A DNA stretch of 47,202 nt, taken from Betaproteobacteria bacterium HGW-Betaproteobacteria-9 (lineage in GTDB: Bacteria; Pseudomonadota; Gammaproteobacteria; Burkholderiales; Burkholderiaceae_C). Positions 35,076 through 42,544 of the stretch are shown here, one piece after another (within the stretch, counting starts at the first letter, position 1; each line of letters opens with the position of its first letter). A model generated the notes under the pieces. It saw only the letters and a program-made list of their open reading frames with translations. It was not told the origin of the DNA and ran no database searches. The stretch covers positions 1 to 47,202 of the forward strand of contig PHCC01000027.1 of the NCBI GenBank assembly GCA_002842215.1, read 5' to 3'. The translations under genes were made by a program, and so were the position numbers.

Positions 35076-36464
35076 ATGCCCGACACCGCCAACCCCGACC
35101 AGCGTTTCATGCGCGCGGCCCTGGCCGAGGCGCAGCGGGCTGCCCAGGCCGGCGAGGTGCCTGTGGGCGCGGTCGTGGTACAGGACGGACGCGTGATCGC
35201 CACCGGGCGCAACGCGCCGATCGACGGCCTCGACCCCACCGCCCACGCCGAAATCGTTGCGCTGCGTGCGGCGGCCCGGGCACTGGGCAATTACCGCCTG
35301 GACGACTGCACGTTGTACGTCACGTTGGAGCCCTGCGCCATGTGCAGCGGAGCCATGCTGCATGCGCGGCTGCCGCGCGTGGTGTTTGGCGCGGCCGACC
35401 CCAAGACCGGTGCGGCCGGCTCGGTGGTCAACCTGTTTGCGGAACCCCAGCTGAATCACCAGACCGCAGTGCAGGGCGGGGTGCTGGCCGACGAGTGTGG
35501 CGCCCTGCTCAGCGACTTTTTCCGGCAGCGGCGCGAAGACCAGCGCCGAGCCTCGCACCCGTTGCGGGAGGATGCCTTGCGCACACCCGACGCGCGCTTC
35601 GCCGGCTTGCCCGATTACCCCTGGACCGCGAACTACGTCAGCGACTTGCCGTCACTCAACGGCCTGCGTTTGCACTACCTTGACCTGGGCGCCAGCGATG
35701 CCCCCACCACCTGGCTGTGCCTGCACGGCAACCCGGCCTGGAGCTACCTGTACCGGAAGATGATCCCCGTGTTCGCCGCCAGCGGCGCCCGGGTGGTCGC
35801 ACCGGATCTGATTGGTTTCGGCAAGAGCGACAAACCCAAGAAGGAGGGCGCCCACAGCTTCAGCTGGCACCGACAGGTGCTGCTGGAGCTGGTCGAGCGG
35901 CTCGATCTGCGCAACGTGGTGCTGGTGGTGCAGGACTGGGGCGGCCTGCTCGGCCTGACGCTGCCCATGGCGGCGCCCGAGCGTTTTCGCGGCCTGCTGG
36001 TGATGAACACCACGCTGGCCACTGGCGATGCCCCGCTTTCGCCCGGCTTTCTGGCCTGGCGAGAGATGTGCGCCAAGAACCCCGAATTCGATGTGGCCCG
36101 GCTCTTCTCCCGCGGCAACCCGCACATGCGTGCGGAAGAATGCGCCGCCTACAACGCGCCCTTTCCGGACCGGGGCCATCGCGCCGCGCTACGCGCCTTC
36201 CCAGCCATGGTTCCCGAACAGCCCGATGACGATGGCGCAGAAGTCTCGCGCCAGGCACGCGAGTTCTGGCGGCACGACTGGCAAGGCCGGACCTTCATGG
36301 CCATCGGTCAACAAGACCCGGTGCTGGGCGAACCGGTGATGCGCGCACTGCAGCGCGACATCCGGAACTGCGCCGAACCGCTGTTGTTGCCCCAGGCCGG
36401 GCATTTTGTCCAGGAGCACGGCGAGCACGTGGCCCGCGAGGCCTACACGTTTTTTACGCGATGA
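35076..36464 (+). CDS. tadA: tRNA adenosine(34) deaminase TadA fused to haloalkane dehalogenase-like hydrolase
   Basis: A 462-residue two-domain protein in one frame. Residues 1-158 are TadA, which converts A34 to inosine in tRNA-Arg(ACG): H57-A-E59 and P86-C87-A-M-C90 bind zinc and catalyse. Residues about 165-462 match Xanthobacter DhlA-type (subfamily I) haloalkane dehalogenases: LHGNPAWSYLYRKMIPVF, nucleophile D287 in VVQDWGG, acid D414 in IGQQDPVLG, base H443 in AGHFVQEHGE, and both halide-binding tryptophans W288 and W328. The linker (RREDQRRASHPLRED) is short and charged. Normal TadA is about 165 residues, so this is a true fusion or an end-to-end merged pair; I see no frameshift. Start ATG 35076; a 35039 start in another frame is a shadow. 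Whether the hydrolase acts on haloalkanes or another ester-like substrate is open. Confidence 0.92.
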   Translation: MPDTANPDQRFMRAALAEAQRAAQAGEVPVGAVVVQDGRVIATGRNAPIDGLDPTAHAEIVALRAAARALGNYRLDDCTLYVTLEPCAMCSGAMLHARLPRVVFGAADPKTGAAGSVVNLFAEPQLNHQTAVQGGVLADECGALLSDFFRQRREDQRRASHPLREDALRTPDARFAGLPDYPWTANYVSDLPSLNGLRLHYLDLGASDAPTTWLCLHGNPAWSYLYRKMIPVFAASGARVVAPDLIGFGKSDKPKKEGAHSFSWHRQVLLELVERLDLRNVVLVVQDWGGLLGLTLPMAAPERFRGLLVMNTTLATGDAPLSPGFLAWREMCAKNPEFDVARLFSRGNPHMRAEECAAYNAPFPDRGHRAALRAFPAMVPEQPDDDGAEVSRQAREFWRHDWQGRTFMAIGQQDPVLGEPVMRALQRDIRNCAEPLLLPQAGHFVQEHGEHVAREAYTFFTR

Positions 36465-36495
36465 TCCTGTCCCTGACTGTTTTCGATCTTTTCAT

Positions 36496-37434
36496 ATGAG
36501 CCACATCTATATCTACTCCCCGTCCAGCGCGGTGCGCGACAAAGCGGCCTTCAAACGCGGTGTGGCCCGCCTCAAGAGCCTGGGGCACGAGGTCGAGGTT
36601 GACGAGGCGGCGCTCGCCAGCCACATGCGGTTTGCCGGCGACGATGGCACGCGTCTGGCCGCCATCACCCGCGCCGCGGCCAGCGGTGCCGATGTGGCGC
36701 TCATCTCCCGCGGCGGCTACGGTCTCACGCGCCTCCTGCCCGAGTTGCCCTACAAAAAAATCGCCAAGGCCGTCGAAAGAGGCACCCGATTTGTGGGCCT
36801 GAGCGATTTCACCGCGCTGCAGTGCGCGCTGCTGGCCAAGACGGGCGCCACCACCTGGGCCGGTCCAGCGCTGGGAGAGGACTTCGGCTGCGAAGACACG
36901 CCCGACGACATCATGGAGGCCTGCTTCGACGACATGGTCTGCGGGCAGGGGGAGGGCACGGGCTGGCAACTGCCCAAGTCCGATCTGCCGGCGCTGGCGG
37001 CACGGGTCAAAAAACCGGTTGAGGACGCGCCACTCCAGGTGCGCAACGCCATCCTCTGGGGCGGCAACCTGTCGGTGCTGTGTTCGCTGGTCGGCACGCC
37101 TTGGCTGCCCAAGGTCAAGGGCGGCATCCTGTTTCTGGAAGATGTGAACGAGCACCCCTACCGCATCGAGCGCCAGCTCACGCAGTTGCTGCATGCGGGC
37201 ATATTGGGGGAACAGAAAGCGGTGTTGCTGGGCGCATTCAACCGCTACAAAGCCAGCCCGCACGACCGCGGGTTCAAGCTGCAGACGGTGGTGGACTGGT
37301 TGCGCAGCAAGACCAAGACCCCGGTGCTGACCGGCTTGCCCTTTGGCCATGTGCCCACCAAGGTGATGCTGCCCGTGGGGCAGAAGGTGGAGCTGCTGGT
37401 GCAGGGCAGGGACGCCCTGGTTTTCTGGGGTTGA
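36496..37434 (+). CDS. ldcA: LD-carboxypeptidase (muramoyltetrapeptide carboxypeptidase)
   Basis: A 312-residue S66-family peptidase that trims the terminal D-alanine from muropeptide tetrapeptides in murein recycling. The triad can be read directly: S103 in VGLSDFTALQ, E215 in LFLEDVNEHPY and H285 in PFGHVPTKVMLPVG. SRGGYGLTRLLPEL is the other conserved segment. The enzyme is cytoplasmic, with no signal peptide. The ATG at 36496 is preferred over 36406, which lies inside the TadA fusion gene in another frame. It lies 31 bp after the fusion gene and may share its transcript. Confidence 0.92.
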   Translation: MSHIYIYSPSSAVRDKAAFKRGVARLKSLGHEVEVDEAALASHMRFAGDDGTRLAAITRAAASGADVALISRGGYGLTRLLPELPYKKIAKAVERGTRFVGLSDFTALQCALLAKTGATTWAGPALGEDFGCEDTPDDIMEACFDDMVCGQGEGTGWQLPKSDLPALAARVKKPVEDAPLQVRNAILWGGNLSVLCSLVGTPWLPKVKGGILFLEDVNEHPYRIERQLTQLLHAGILGEQKAVLLGAFNRYKASPHDRGFKLQTVVDWLRSKTKTPVLTGLPFGHVPTKVMLPVGQKVELLVQGRDALVFWG

Positions 37435-37462
37435 AGAGGGTTGAACCGGGCGGTATCGCCGC

Positions 37463-37795
37463 TCAGTGGCGCATGCGGCAGGCGTCCATCAGGCTCTTGG
37501 GCAACAGGCCCTGAAACACATATGACAGGCTCTTGACGGCGTTGACCGCGTGGGCCTCGCCGTGCAGGCTGCTGAGCACGGCCACCATTTCCGAACGGGC
37601 GTACCACAGGCCATGGGCATCGTGCAGGTACTGCAACCGGTGTTTGAGTCGGGGATTGAGTCGTGCACCGTCTTCGCCCAGGGCGGCGAGCATGGCCTGG
37701 CGAACGGGTTCCAGCGATTCCGGAGAGTGCTTGCGCACCTCGTTGCCCAACAGGGCTGAAATGCTGTTCCTCAAAGCGGGTTTGATCCAACGCAT
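37463..37795 (-). CDS. Hypothetical protein, helical, function unknown
   Basis: A 110-residue protein I do not recognise. It is predicted to be mainly helical, with RWIKPALRNSISALLGNEVR at the start, RLNPRLKHRLQYLHDAHGLW in the middle and KSLSYVFQGLLPKSLMDACR near the end. It has no signal peptide or clear metal motif; one cysteine lies near the C terminus. The start ATG at 37793-37795 has a modest AGG ribosome site. A TTGACT/AATAGA promoter lies just upstream. It converges with ldcA (28 bp) and faces away from the AT-richer island. Confidence 0.7.
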   Translation of the reverse strand: MRWIKPALRNSISALLGNEVRKHSPESLEPVRQAMLAALGEDGARLNPRLKHRLQYLHDAHGLWYARSEMVAVLSSLHGEAHAVNAVKSLSYVFQGLLPKSLMDACRMRH

Positions 37796-37820
37796 GGTGA
37801 AACCTCAACGACTGGTTTTT

Positions 37821-37849
37821 TCTATTGGTGCTCAGAATACGACAGTCAA
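37821..37849 (-). promoter_or_regulatory. Promoter of the hypothetical gene at 37463-37795
   Basis: The minus strand has TTGACT (plus 37844-37849), five of six -35 matches, then 17 bp, then AATAGA (plus 37821-37826), a weak -10. Transcription would start near 37814, about 20 nt before the ATG at 37795. Confidence 0.5.
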
Positions 37850-37905
37850 CACCTTGAATGCAATCGCAGCAACTTGAGCCAAGTCAAGAAAACAACAGGC
37901 AAATC

Positions 37906-38088
37906 ATGGAGTTAGCAGAATTGCTTAAGATGACGGATGTGCTTTATGAGTACCTTGGAGATAGAAAAGCACCAGCAGCAACTTGGTTTTACTTTGAAAC
38001 TAAGTCTTTTTTGCGCTATGCGGATCGACCGGTGGAACAGCGGGTCGGATCAGGGTCTTGTCCTGCCCTTGGGTGGTTGGTCTTGTGA
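37906..38088 (+). CDS. Possible small ORF in AT-richer island (doubtful)
   Basis: A 60-codon frame starting ATG 37906 (MELAELLKMTDVLYEYLGD...). Its first 40 residues look like a plausible soluble protein with AT-rich codons unlike the neighbours. It resembles no family I know. Against it: no good ribosome site, a terminator hairpin at 37981-38012 in the middle of the frame, and a tail that runs into the CRP-like site and reads like non-coding sequence. It may be a decayed fragment of an acquired gene or chance. Confidence 0.2.
   Translation: MELAELLKMTDVLYEYLGDRKAPAATWFYFETKSFLRYADRPVEQRVGSGSCPALGWLVL
37981..38012 (+). terminator. Rho-independent terminator in AT-richer island
   Basis: ACTTGGTTT (37981-37989) pairs with AAACTAAGT (37997-38005) across a seven-base loop, with one G-T pair, and is followed by C and six T (38007-38012). 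It ends plus-strand transcripts. No gene upstream on that strand ends here (ldcA stops at 37434), so it suggests a short unannotated transcript. Confidence 0.6.
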
Positions 38089-38099
38089 TAAATATCACG
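38084..38099 (+). promoter_or_regulatory. CRP-type palindrome upstream of the adenylate cyclase gene
   Basis: TGTGAT-AAAT-ATCACG matches the CRP consensus TGTGAT-N4-ATCACA in 11 of 12 positions, and GTGATAAATATCAC is perfectly symmetric. Its centre is 92 bp before the cyclase ATG and about 76 bp before a start predicted from the TGTAAT box. Other CRP/FNR-family regulators (FNR/ANR/DNR) prefer TTGAT-N4-ATCAA, which fits less well. Confidence 0.6.
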
Positions 38100-38155
38100 C
38101 AGCCTTGGCGAAGCCTGCGCTGAATCCGTGGCGTTTGTGGGCGAGGGCGGTGTGT

Positions 38156-38161
38156 TGTAAT
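38156..38161 (+). promoter_or_regulatory. Possible -10 box of the adenylate cyclase gene
   Basis: TGTAAT matches five of six -10 positions and would give a start near 38168, 16 nt before the ATG. No good -35 hexamer is visible 16-18 bp upstream, which is typical of promoters needing an activator such as CRP. Confidence 0.4.
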
Positions 38162-38183
38162 TCCACGCAGATGTTGATCATTC

Positions 38184-39128
38184 ATGGCTGAACTGACGAT
38201 TGCTTTTGTCGACCTCACCGGCAGTGTGTCCGTGTTCGAAACACTGGGCAACGACCGTGCGGCGAGAGCCGTGACCAAGCTGACCCAGTGGATCGGGTCG
38301 GTGGGCCTGGCGCACAGCGGCAAGGTGGTCAAGATGCTGGGAGATGGCGTACTGCTGTCTTTCACCAACAACCGGCTGGCCGTCGAGTGCATGAGCCAGA
38401 TCCAGCAGGAGCACGCAGAGCGCGTGGCCCGGTGGCCCAACCGGCTCAAGCTCATGATGCAGATCGGCATGGCCCGTGGCCAGGTGGTGCAGGTCGATGG
38501 GGACTGTTTTGGCGATGCCGTCAATGTGGCGTCGCGCTTGAGTGATCTTGCCGGGCCCGAGCAGATCCTGGTCACCAGCACGGTGATCCGCAAGCTGGGT
38601 GCGCGCAATGGCGTGCGCAGCCGCAGCCTGGGGCCCATGCGCATCAAAGGCCGGGTCGAACCCTGCGAGGTGTTCCGCATCGAGTGGCAATCGGAAATGC
38701 TGTCCGAGTTCCTGACCCTGCCGGCCGATCTGCACGCCTTGCGCAAATCCGCCGAGTCGGTCTACGGGGGTATCGAACTGGGCTGGCTGGACATGAGCCA
38801 TGCGTTCAACCTGACCGATTTGCCGGTGAAGATTGGTCGCGTGCCCGAAGCCGATTTTGTGATCAACGATCCGCGCGTTTCCCGCCTGCACGCCAGCATC
38901 GACATCCGCTCGGGCAACTACCTGCTCGAAGACACCAGCAGTTACGGCACCTGGGTGCGTTTTTCCGGCACCGACAACGTGATCGCGCTGCGCCGCCAGG
39001 AGTGTCTGTTGCACAGCGATGGCGAGTTCGCCCTGGGCGCTCCGTTCACCGACATCAGCACACCCACCGTCAGTTTCAAGCTGGTGGACGGTCACATGCT
39101 GCTGGGCCACGGCCCTCTGCGCGATTGA
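38184..39128 (+). CDS. Class III adenylate cyclase with C-terminal FHA domain
   Basis: A 314-residue soluble protein. Residues 1-165 form a class III cyclase domain with all the expected residues: metal ligands D10 (FVDLTGS) and D54 (LGDGVLLSF), the purine-selecting pair K50 and D111, and N114/R118 in DAVNVASRL. This predicts cAMP rather than cGMP. Residues about 205-300 form an FHA phosphothreonine-binding domain: IGRVPEADFVI with G218/R219, RVSRLHAS with S233 and H236, and SSYGTWV with G255-T256. The order (cyclase then FHA) suggests cAMP synthesis controlled by a phosphorylated partner. There is no membrane segment. There is no clear ribosome site, and the gene lies downstream of the CRP-like palindrome. 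It is apparently a single-gene unit; the penicillin acylase starts 77 bp later. Confidence 0.9.
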   Translation: MAELTIAFVDLTGSVSVFETLGNDRAARAVTKLTQWIGSVGLAHSGKVVKMLGDGVLLSFTNNRLAVECMSQIQQEHAERVARWPNRLKLMMQIGMARGQVVQVDGDCFGDAVNVASRLSDLAGPEQILVTSTVIRKLGARNGVRSRSLGPMRIKGRVEPCEVFRIEWQSEMLSEFLTLPADLHALRKSAESVYGGIELGWLDMSHAFNLTDLPVKIGRVPEADFVINDPRVSRLHASIDIRSGNYLLEDTSSYGTWVRFSGTDNVIALRRQECLLHSDGEFALGAPFTDISTPTVSFKLVDGHMLLGHGPLRD

Positions 39129-39205
39129 GTCTCCTCGCCCCGTCTCCCGGATGACGGTGGGGCGGTGGGCGTCATGGCAACATGGCAGCCCTCAAGGAGA
39201 CATTC

Positions 39206-41689
39206 ATGCGCTGGTTGAAAAGAACATCCTGGGCCGTGGGCCTGTTGCTGTTGCTGCTGGTGATCGCCGCGACGATCTACGTCAATCGAAGCCTGACACA
39301 GACCGATGGTGAGCTCGGTGTCAAAGGCTTGCGGGCCAGTGTCCAGGTGCGGCGCGATGCCAGCGACGTGACCCACATCCAGGCCAGCGATCCGCGCGAC
39401 GCCTGGATGGCCATGGGCTATGTGCACGCGCAGGAGCGTGGCTGGCAGATGGAGTTCAACCGCCGCGTCATGCGCGGCACGCTCTCCGAAGCGCTCGGCC
39501 CCGCCACGCTGGACACCGACCGCCTCATGCGCAGCCTGGGCATCCACACGGCCGCCCGCGCGCAGCTGGCGGGTCTGACCGACGAAGCCCGTCAGGCCCT
39601 GCAGGCCTACAGCGATGGCGTGAACGCGTTTTACGCGCAGGGCAAGCAGGCGCTTTCGCCGGAGTTCCAGATCCTGGGGATCAACCCGCGCGACGATGCG
39701 GCCGCCGGTCGCTACTGGGATCCGGTGGACAGCGTGGCCTGGTCGATCATGATGGCGCTGGACCTGGGGGGCAACTGGGGTAACGAAATCGCTCGCCTGA
39801 CCGCCTTGCAGGTGCTGGACACGCCCCAGTTGTGGGAACTGTTTCCACCCTATCCGGGTGAACCACCTGCGGCGAGTGCCGACCTGGCCCGGGTCTACCG
39901 CGAACTCGGGGTCTACCGGCCCCAGCCGCTGGCGACCTCCGGGGCGCAGCACGACGCGACCACATTCGCCGCCCGCATCGGGCAGGACCTGCGCGAGTGG
40001 ACCCACGAACTCGGCAACATCGAAGGCAAGGGCTCCAACAACTGGGTGGTGGACGGAACGCGCAGCGTCAGCGGCAAACCACTGCTGGCGAACGACCCCC
40101 ATCTTGGCCTGAGCGCACCGGCCATCTGGTATTTCGCGCGGCTGCAGGCACCCGATGCGAACGGGCTCAAGGGCATGGAGGTCATGGGCGCCACGCTGCC
40201 CGGCACACCTTTCGTGGTGCTGGGCCGCACGCGCGAGGTGGCCTGGGGTTTCACCAACACCGGGCCCGATGTGCAGGACCTGTACCTGGAGCAGATCAAC
40301 CCCGCGAATTCGGTGCAATATCGCGTGCCGGCGGAGCAGGGCAGTGCCTGGGCCGATTTTGAGACCCGGGTGGAAACGATCCGGGTCAAGGGACAGGCCG
40401 ATGTGTTGCACACCGTGCGCAGCACGCGCCACGGCCCTGTGATCAGCGACGTACCGGGCCGCACCCAGGCCCTGATCGACACCGAGCGCTACGCCCTGGC
40501 GCTGCGCTGGACCGCGCTTGATGCGGATAACCGCAACGTGCAGGCCACGCTGGCTTCGAACCGCGCGGGTTCCGTGAGCGATCTGCTGGAGGCTTACCGA
40601 GATTTCCACGCACCGATGCAGAACGTGTTGGCGGCCGATCGCAGCGGACGCATCGCCTACAAGGCGGTGGGCAAGGTTCCCCTGCGACAGCTGGGCAACG
40701 ACATCCGCGGCGTCGCGCCCGCGCCGGGATGGGAGGCTCGTTACGACTGGGCGGGCTGGCTGCCCTACGAACAGACGCCGCAGGATGATGGTCGCAAGGG
40801 CTGGATCGCGACCGCCAACCAGCGCATCCACGGCCCGGACTACGCGCACTTTCTCACCCAGGACTGGGCCGCGCCCTACCGCCAGGAACGCATCGAGACC
40901 TTGCTGGCGCAGACACCGAAGCACGACAGGGCCAGTTTCCAGGCCATGCACGCCGACCAGCAATCGGCCGCCACCCTGCGGCTGCTGCCGTTCCTGCAGA
41001 AGACCGCGTCCACCCACCCGCTGGCCGCTGCGGCGCAGGAAGCCTTGAAAGGTTTTGACGGTAGCATGCGTGCCGACGGAGCGGCGGCGCTGATCTACAC
41101 CGCGTGGATCGACGAATTCACTCGCGGAGTCATCGGTGGCCGGCTAGGCAAGGAGCGTTTCGAGGCGATTTACGGCAAGCGGCTGTTTCGCAACGCCGTC
41201 GAAGACCTGCTGGAACGTGACGATGCCGGCTGGTGTGGGGCGGGTGGCTGTGCGGCAGCGAGCGGCGCCGCCCTGAACCGCGCGCTGGACCGCCTCTCGG
41301 CGATGCAGGGGCAGGACGTTTCGGCCTGGCGCTGGGGGGCAGCGCACCCGGCGATCTCGATACACCGGCCATTCAGCAACGTGGGTGCACTGGCGACGCT
41401 GTTTGAGGTGCGCACGCCCACCGGTGGCGACCCGTTCACCCTCAACGTGGGTCAATACCACCTGGACAAGGCCGACGCACCCTTTGCCAACCGCCATGCG
41501 GCGAGTCTGCGAGCGGTCTACGACCTGGCCGACCTCGACAAGTCGGTGTTCATCTACCAGACAGGGCAGAGTGGCAACGTGTTTTCAGGCCGTTACCGCG
41601 ACATGAGCGATGACTGGGCGGCGGTGCAATACCGTCCTCTGCAGATGCAACCCGAGCGCTGGGTCAGCAGCCTGAAACTGGTGCCCTGA
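39206..41689 (+). CDS. Penicillin acylase family protein (Ntn hydrolase)
   Basis: An 827-residue precursor of the penicillin G acylase/AHL acylase family. An N-terminal membrane anchor or signal is VGLLLLLLVIAATIYV. The alpha-chain part has GYVHAQERGWQMEFNRRVMR. The predicted autocleavage site is G276-S277 in GKGSNNWVVDG, with S277 becoming the nucleophile of the beta chain; ANDPHLGLSAPAIWYFARL follows directly, as in the family. Substrates include phenylacetyl-amides and acyl-homoserine lactones; which applies is unknown. I start at ATG 39206 (AAGGAGA ribosome site 5-6 nt upstream) rather than 39182, whose region contains that ribosome site. It converges with the EF-hand gene (14 bp). Confidence 0.88.
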   Translation: MRWLKRTSWAVGLLLLLLVIAATIYVNRSLTQTDGELGVKGLRASVQVRRDASDVTHIQASDPRDAWMAMGYVHAQERGWQMEFNRRVMRGTLSEALGPATLDTDRLMRSLGIHTAARAQLAGLTDEARQALQAYSDGVNAFYAQGKQALSPEFQILGINPRDDAAAGRYWDPVDSVAWSIMMALDLGGNWGNEIARLTALQVLDTPQLWELFPPYPGEPPAASADLARVYRELGVYRPQPLATSGAQHDATTFAARIGQDLREWTHELGNIEGKGSNNWVVDGTRSVSGKPLLANDPHLGLSAPAIWYFARLQAPDANGLKGMEVMGATLPGTPFVVLGRTREVAWGFTNTGPDVQDLYLEQINPANSVQYRVPAEQGSAWADFETRVETIRVKGQADVLHTVRSTRHGPVISDVPGRTQALIDTERYALALRWTALDADNRNVQATLASNRAGSVSDLLEAYRDFHAPMQNVLAADRSGRIAYKAVGKVPLRQLGNDIRGVAPAPGWEARYDWAGWLPYEQTPQDDGRKGWIATANQRIHGPDYAHFLTQDWAAPYRQERIETLLAQTPKHDRASFQAMHADQQSAATLRLLPFLQKTASTHPLAAAAQEALKGFDGSMRADGAAALIYTAWIDEFTRGVIGGRLGKERFEAIYGKRLFRNAVEDLLERDDAGWCGAGGCAAASGAALNRALDRLSAMQGQDVSAWRWGAAHPAISIHRPFSNVGALATLFEVRTPTGGDPFTLNVGQYHLDKADAPFANRHAASLRAVYDLADLDKSVFIYQTGQSGNVFSGRYRDMSDDWAAVQYRPLQMQPERWVSSLKLVP

Positions 41690-41703
41690 TGGCCTTTGCC
41701 GGG

Positions 41704-42468
41704 TCAGGCTGCTTCGTCGAGGGTCTTGGCGCTGCTCGCTGAGGCCAGCGCCACGTCGTTGTATTTCTTCGAGGCGGCCTCCAGCTGACTGCTCAGCTGG
41801 GCCACAAAGGTGTTCAATTCGGCGCCGCTGATCTGGCCATCGCCGTCGCTGTCGACCGATCCGATCAATTCCTGCAACGGGTCGGCCGCTGCGGTCACGG
41901 TGGCTGGTTCTGCGGCAGCATCGGTTGCACCCGCGGCCGCCGCCAGTGCTTGCGCTGCATCGGTGCCCGCGACCGCCTCGGCGCCACTGGCGGTTTCACC
42001 CGTGGAGTTGACGTAGGTCGTGGTCGTTGTGGTGCTGCTGACCATGGACATCTCACCCGTCTGCGCCGGGTTGATGCCGAACTCGGCCATCGAAATGCTG
42101 CCGTCACCATCGGCGTCGAGTTCGGTAAAGCGCGCTTCATCACCCCGCGACTGCACGAAGGCCTGGGTATTCTCGGGCGGCATGAACACATTCTTGATCG
42201 CCTGACCCACTTCGGCGGCGTTCAGCGCACCGTCGGCGTCGGCATCAAAACTGGCAAACAGGCTCGCAGCGCCGTCTTCACCCATGTCAATGCCCAGTTT
42301 GCCGGACACCTTCTCCATGGCCGCCTGGAACTCGCTCTGGCTGGCGGATCCGTTGCCATCCGTATCCATCTTCTTGAGCGCCTTGTCCTGCAGGTGTGTG
42401 GACAAGGCGGCGCTGATGGAGGACAGCAGGCCGCTGGCGATGTTGCCAACCGATTCGGTGGTGCTCAT
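41704..42468 (-). CDS. Four-EF-hand calcium-binding protein
   Basis: A 254-residue protein with four canonical 12-residue EF loops: D35-E46 (DTDGNGSASQSE), D75-E86 (DADADGALNAAE), D118-E129 (DADGDGSISMAE) and D206-E217 (DSDGDGQISGAE). Three loops lie in the first 130 residues. A low-complexity stretch follows (six consecutive threonines near 146-151, then an alanine-rich region to about 195), before the fourth. There is no signal peptide or membrane segment, so it is probably cytoplasmic unless exported by another route. The longer frame starting at 42504 is ignored: ATG 42466-42468 has AAGGA upstream. It would bind calcium; its partner is unknown. Confidence 0.88.
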   Translation of the reverse strand: MSTTESVGNIASGLLSSISAALSTHLQDKALKKMDTDGNGSASQSEFQAAMEKVSGKLGIDMGEDGAASLFASFDADADGALNAAEVGQAIKNVFMPPENTQAFVQSRGDEARFTELDADGDGSISMAEFGINPAQTGEMSMVSSTTTTTTYVNSTGETASGAEAVAGTDAAQALAAAAGATDAAAEPATVTAAADPLQELIGSVDSDGDGQISGAELNTFVAQLSSQLEAASKKYNDVALASASSAKTLDEAA

Positions 42469-42544
42469 GGGGAAATCCTTTCGTTGGGGCGTACAAGGTG
42501 CCAATCAGGCTGGACCTATGTTCCAACAAAAGGGTGGCGGGCAA

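Larger units (their letters stand above)
37796..38183. other. AT-richer intergenic island between the unknown protein and the cyclase
   Basis: These 388 bp are visibly richer in A and T than the neighbours. They contain the promoter of the leftward unknown gene, a terminator-like hairpin (37981-38012), a weak 60-codon frame (37906-38088), a CRP-like palindrome (38084-38099) and a possible -10 box for the cyclase gene. I find no tRNA or known RNA family in it. The base composition suggests acquired DNA or a regulatory RNA region. Confidence 0.6.

Noticed and set aside
39092..41017. Minus-strand open frame of 641 codons opposite the penicillin acylase
   Set aside because: Shadow of a clear acylase gene, without domain or start signals.
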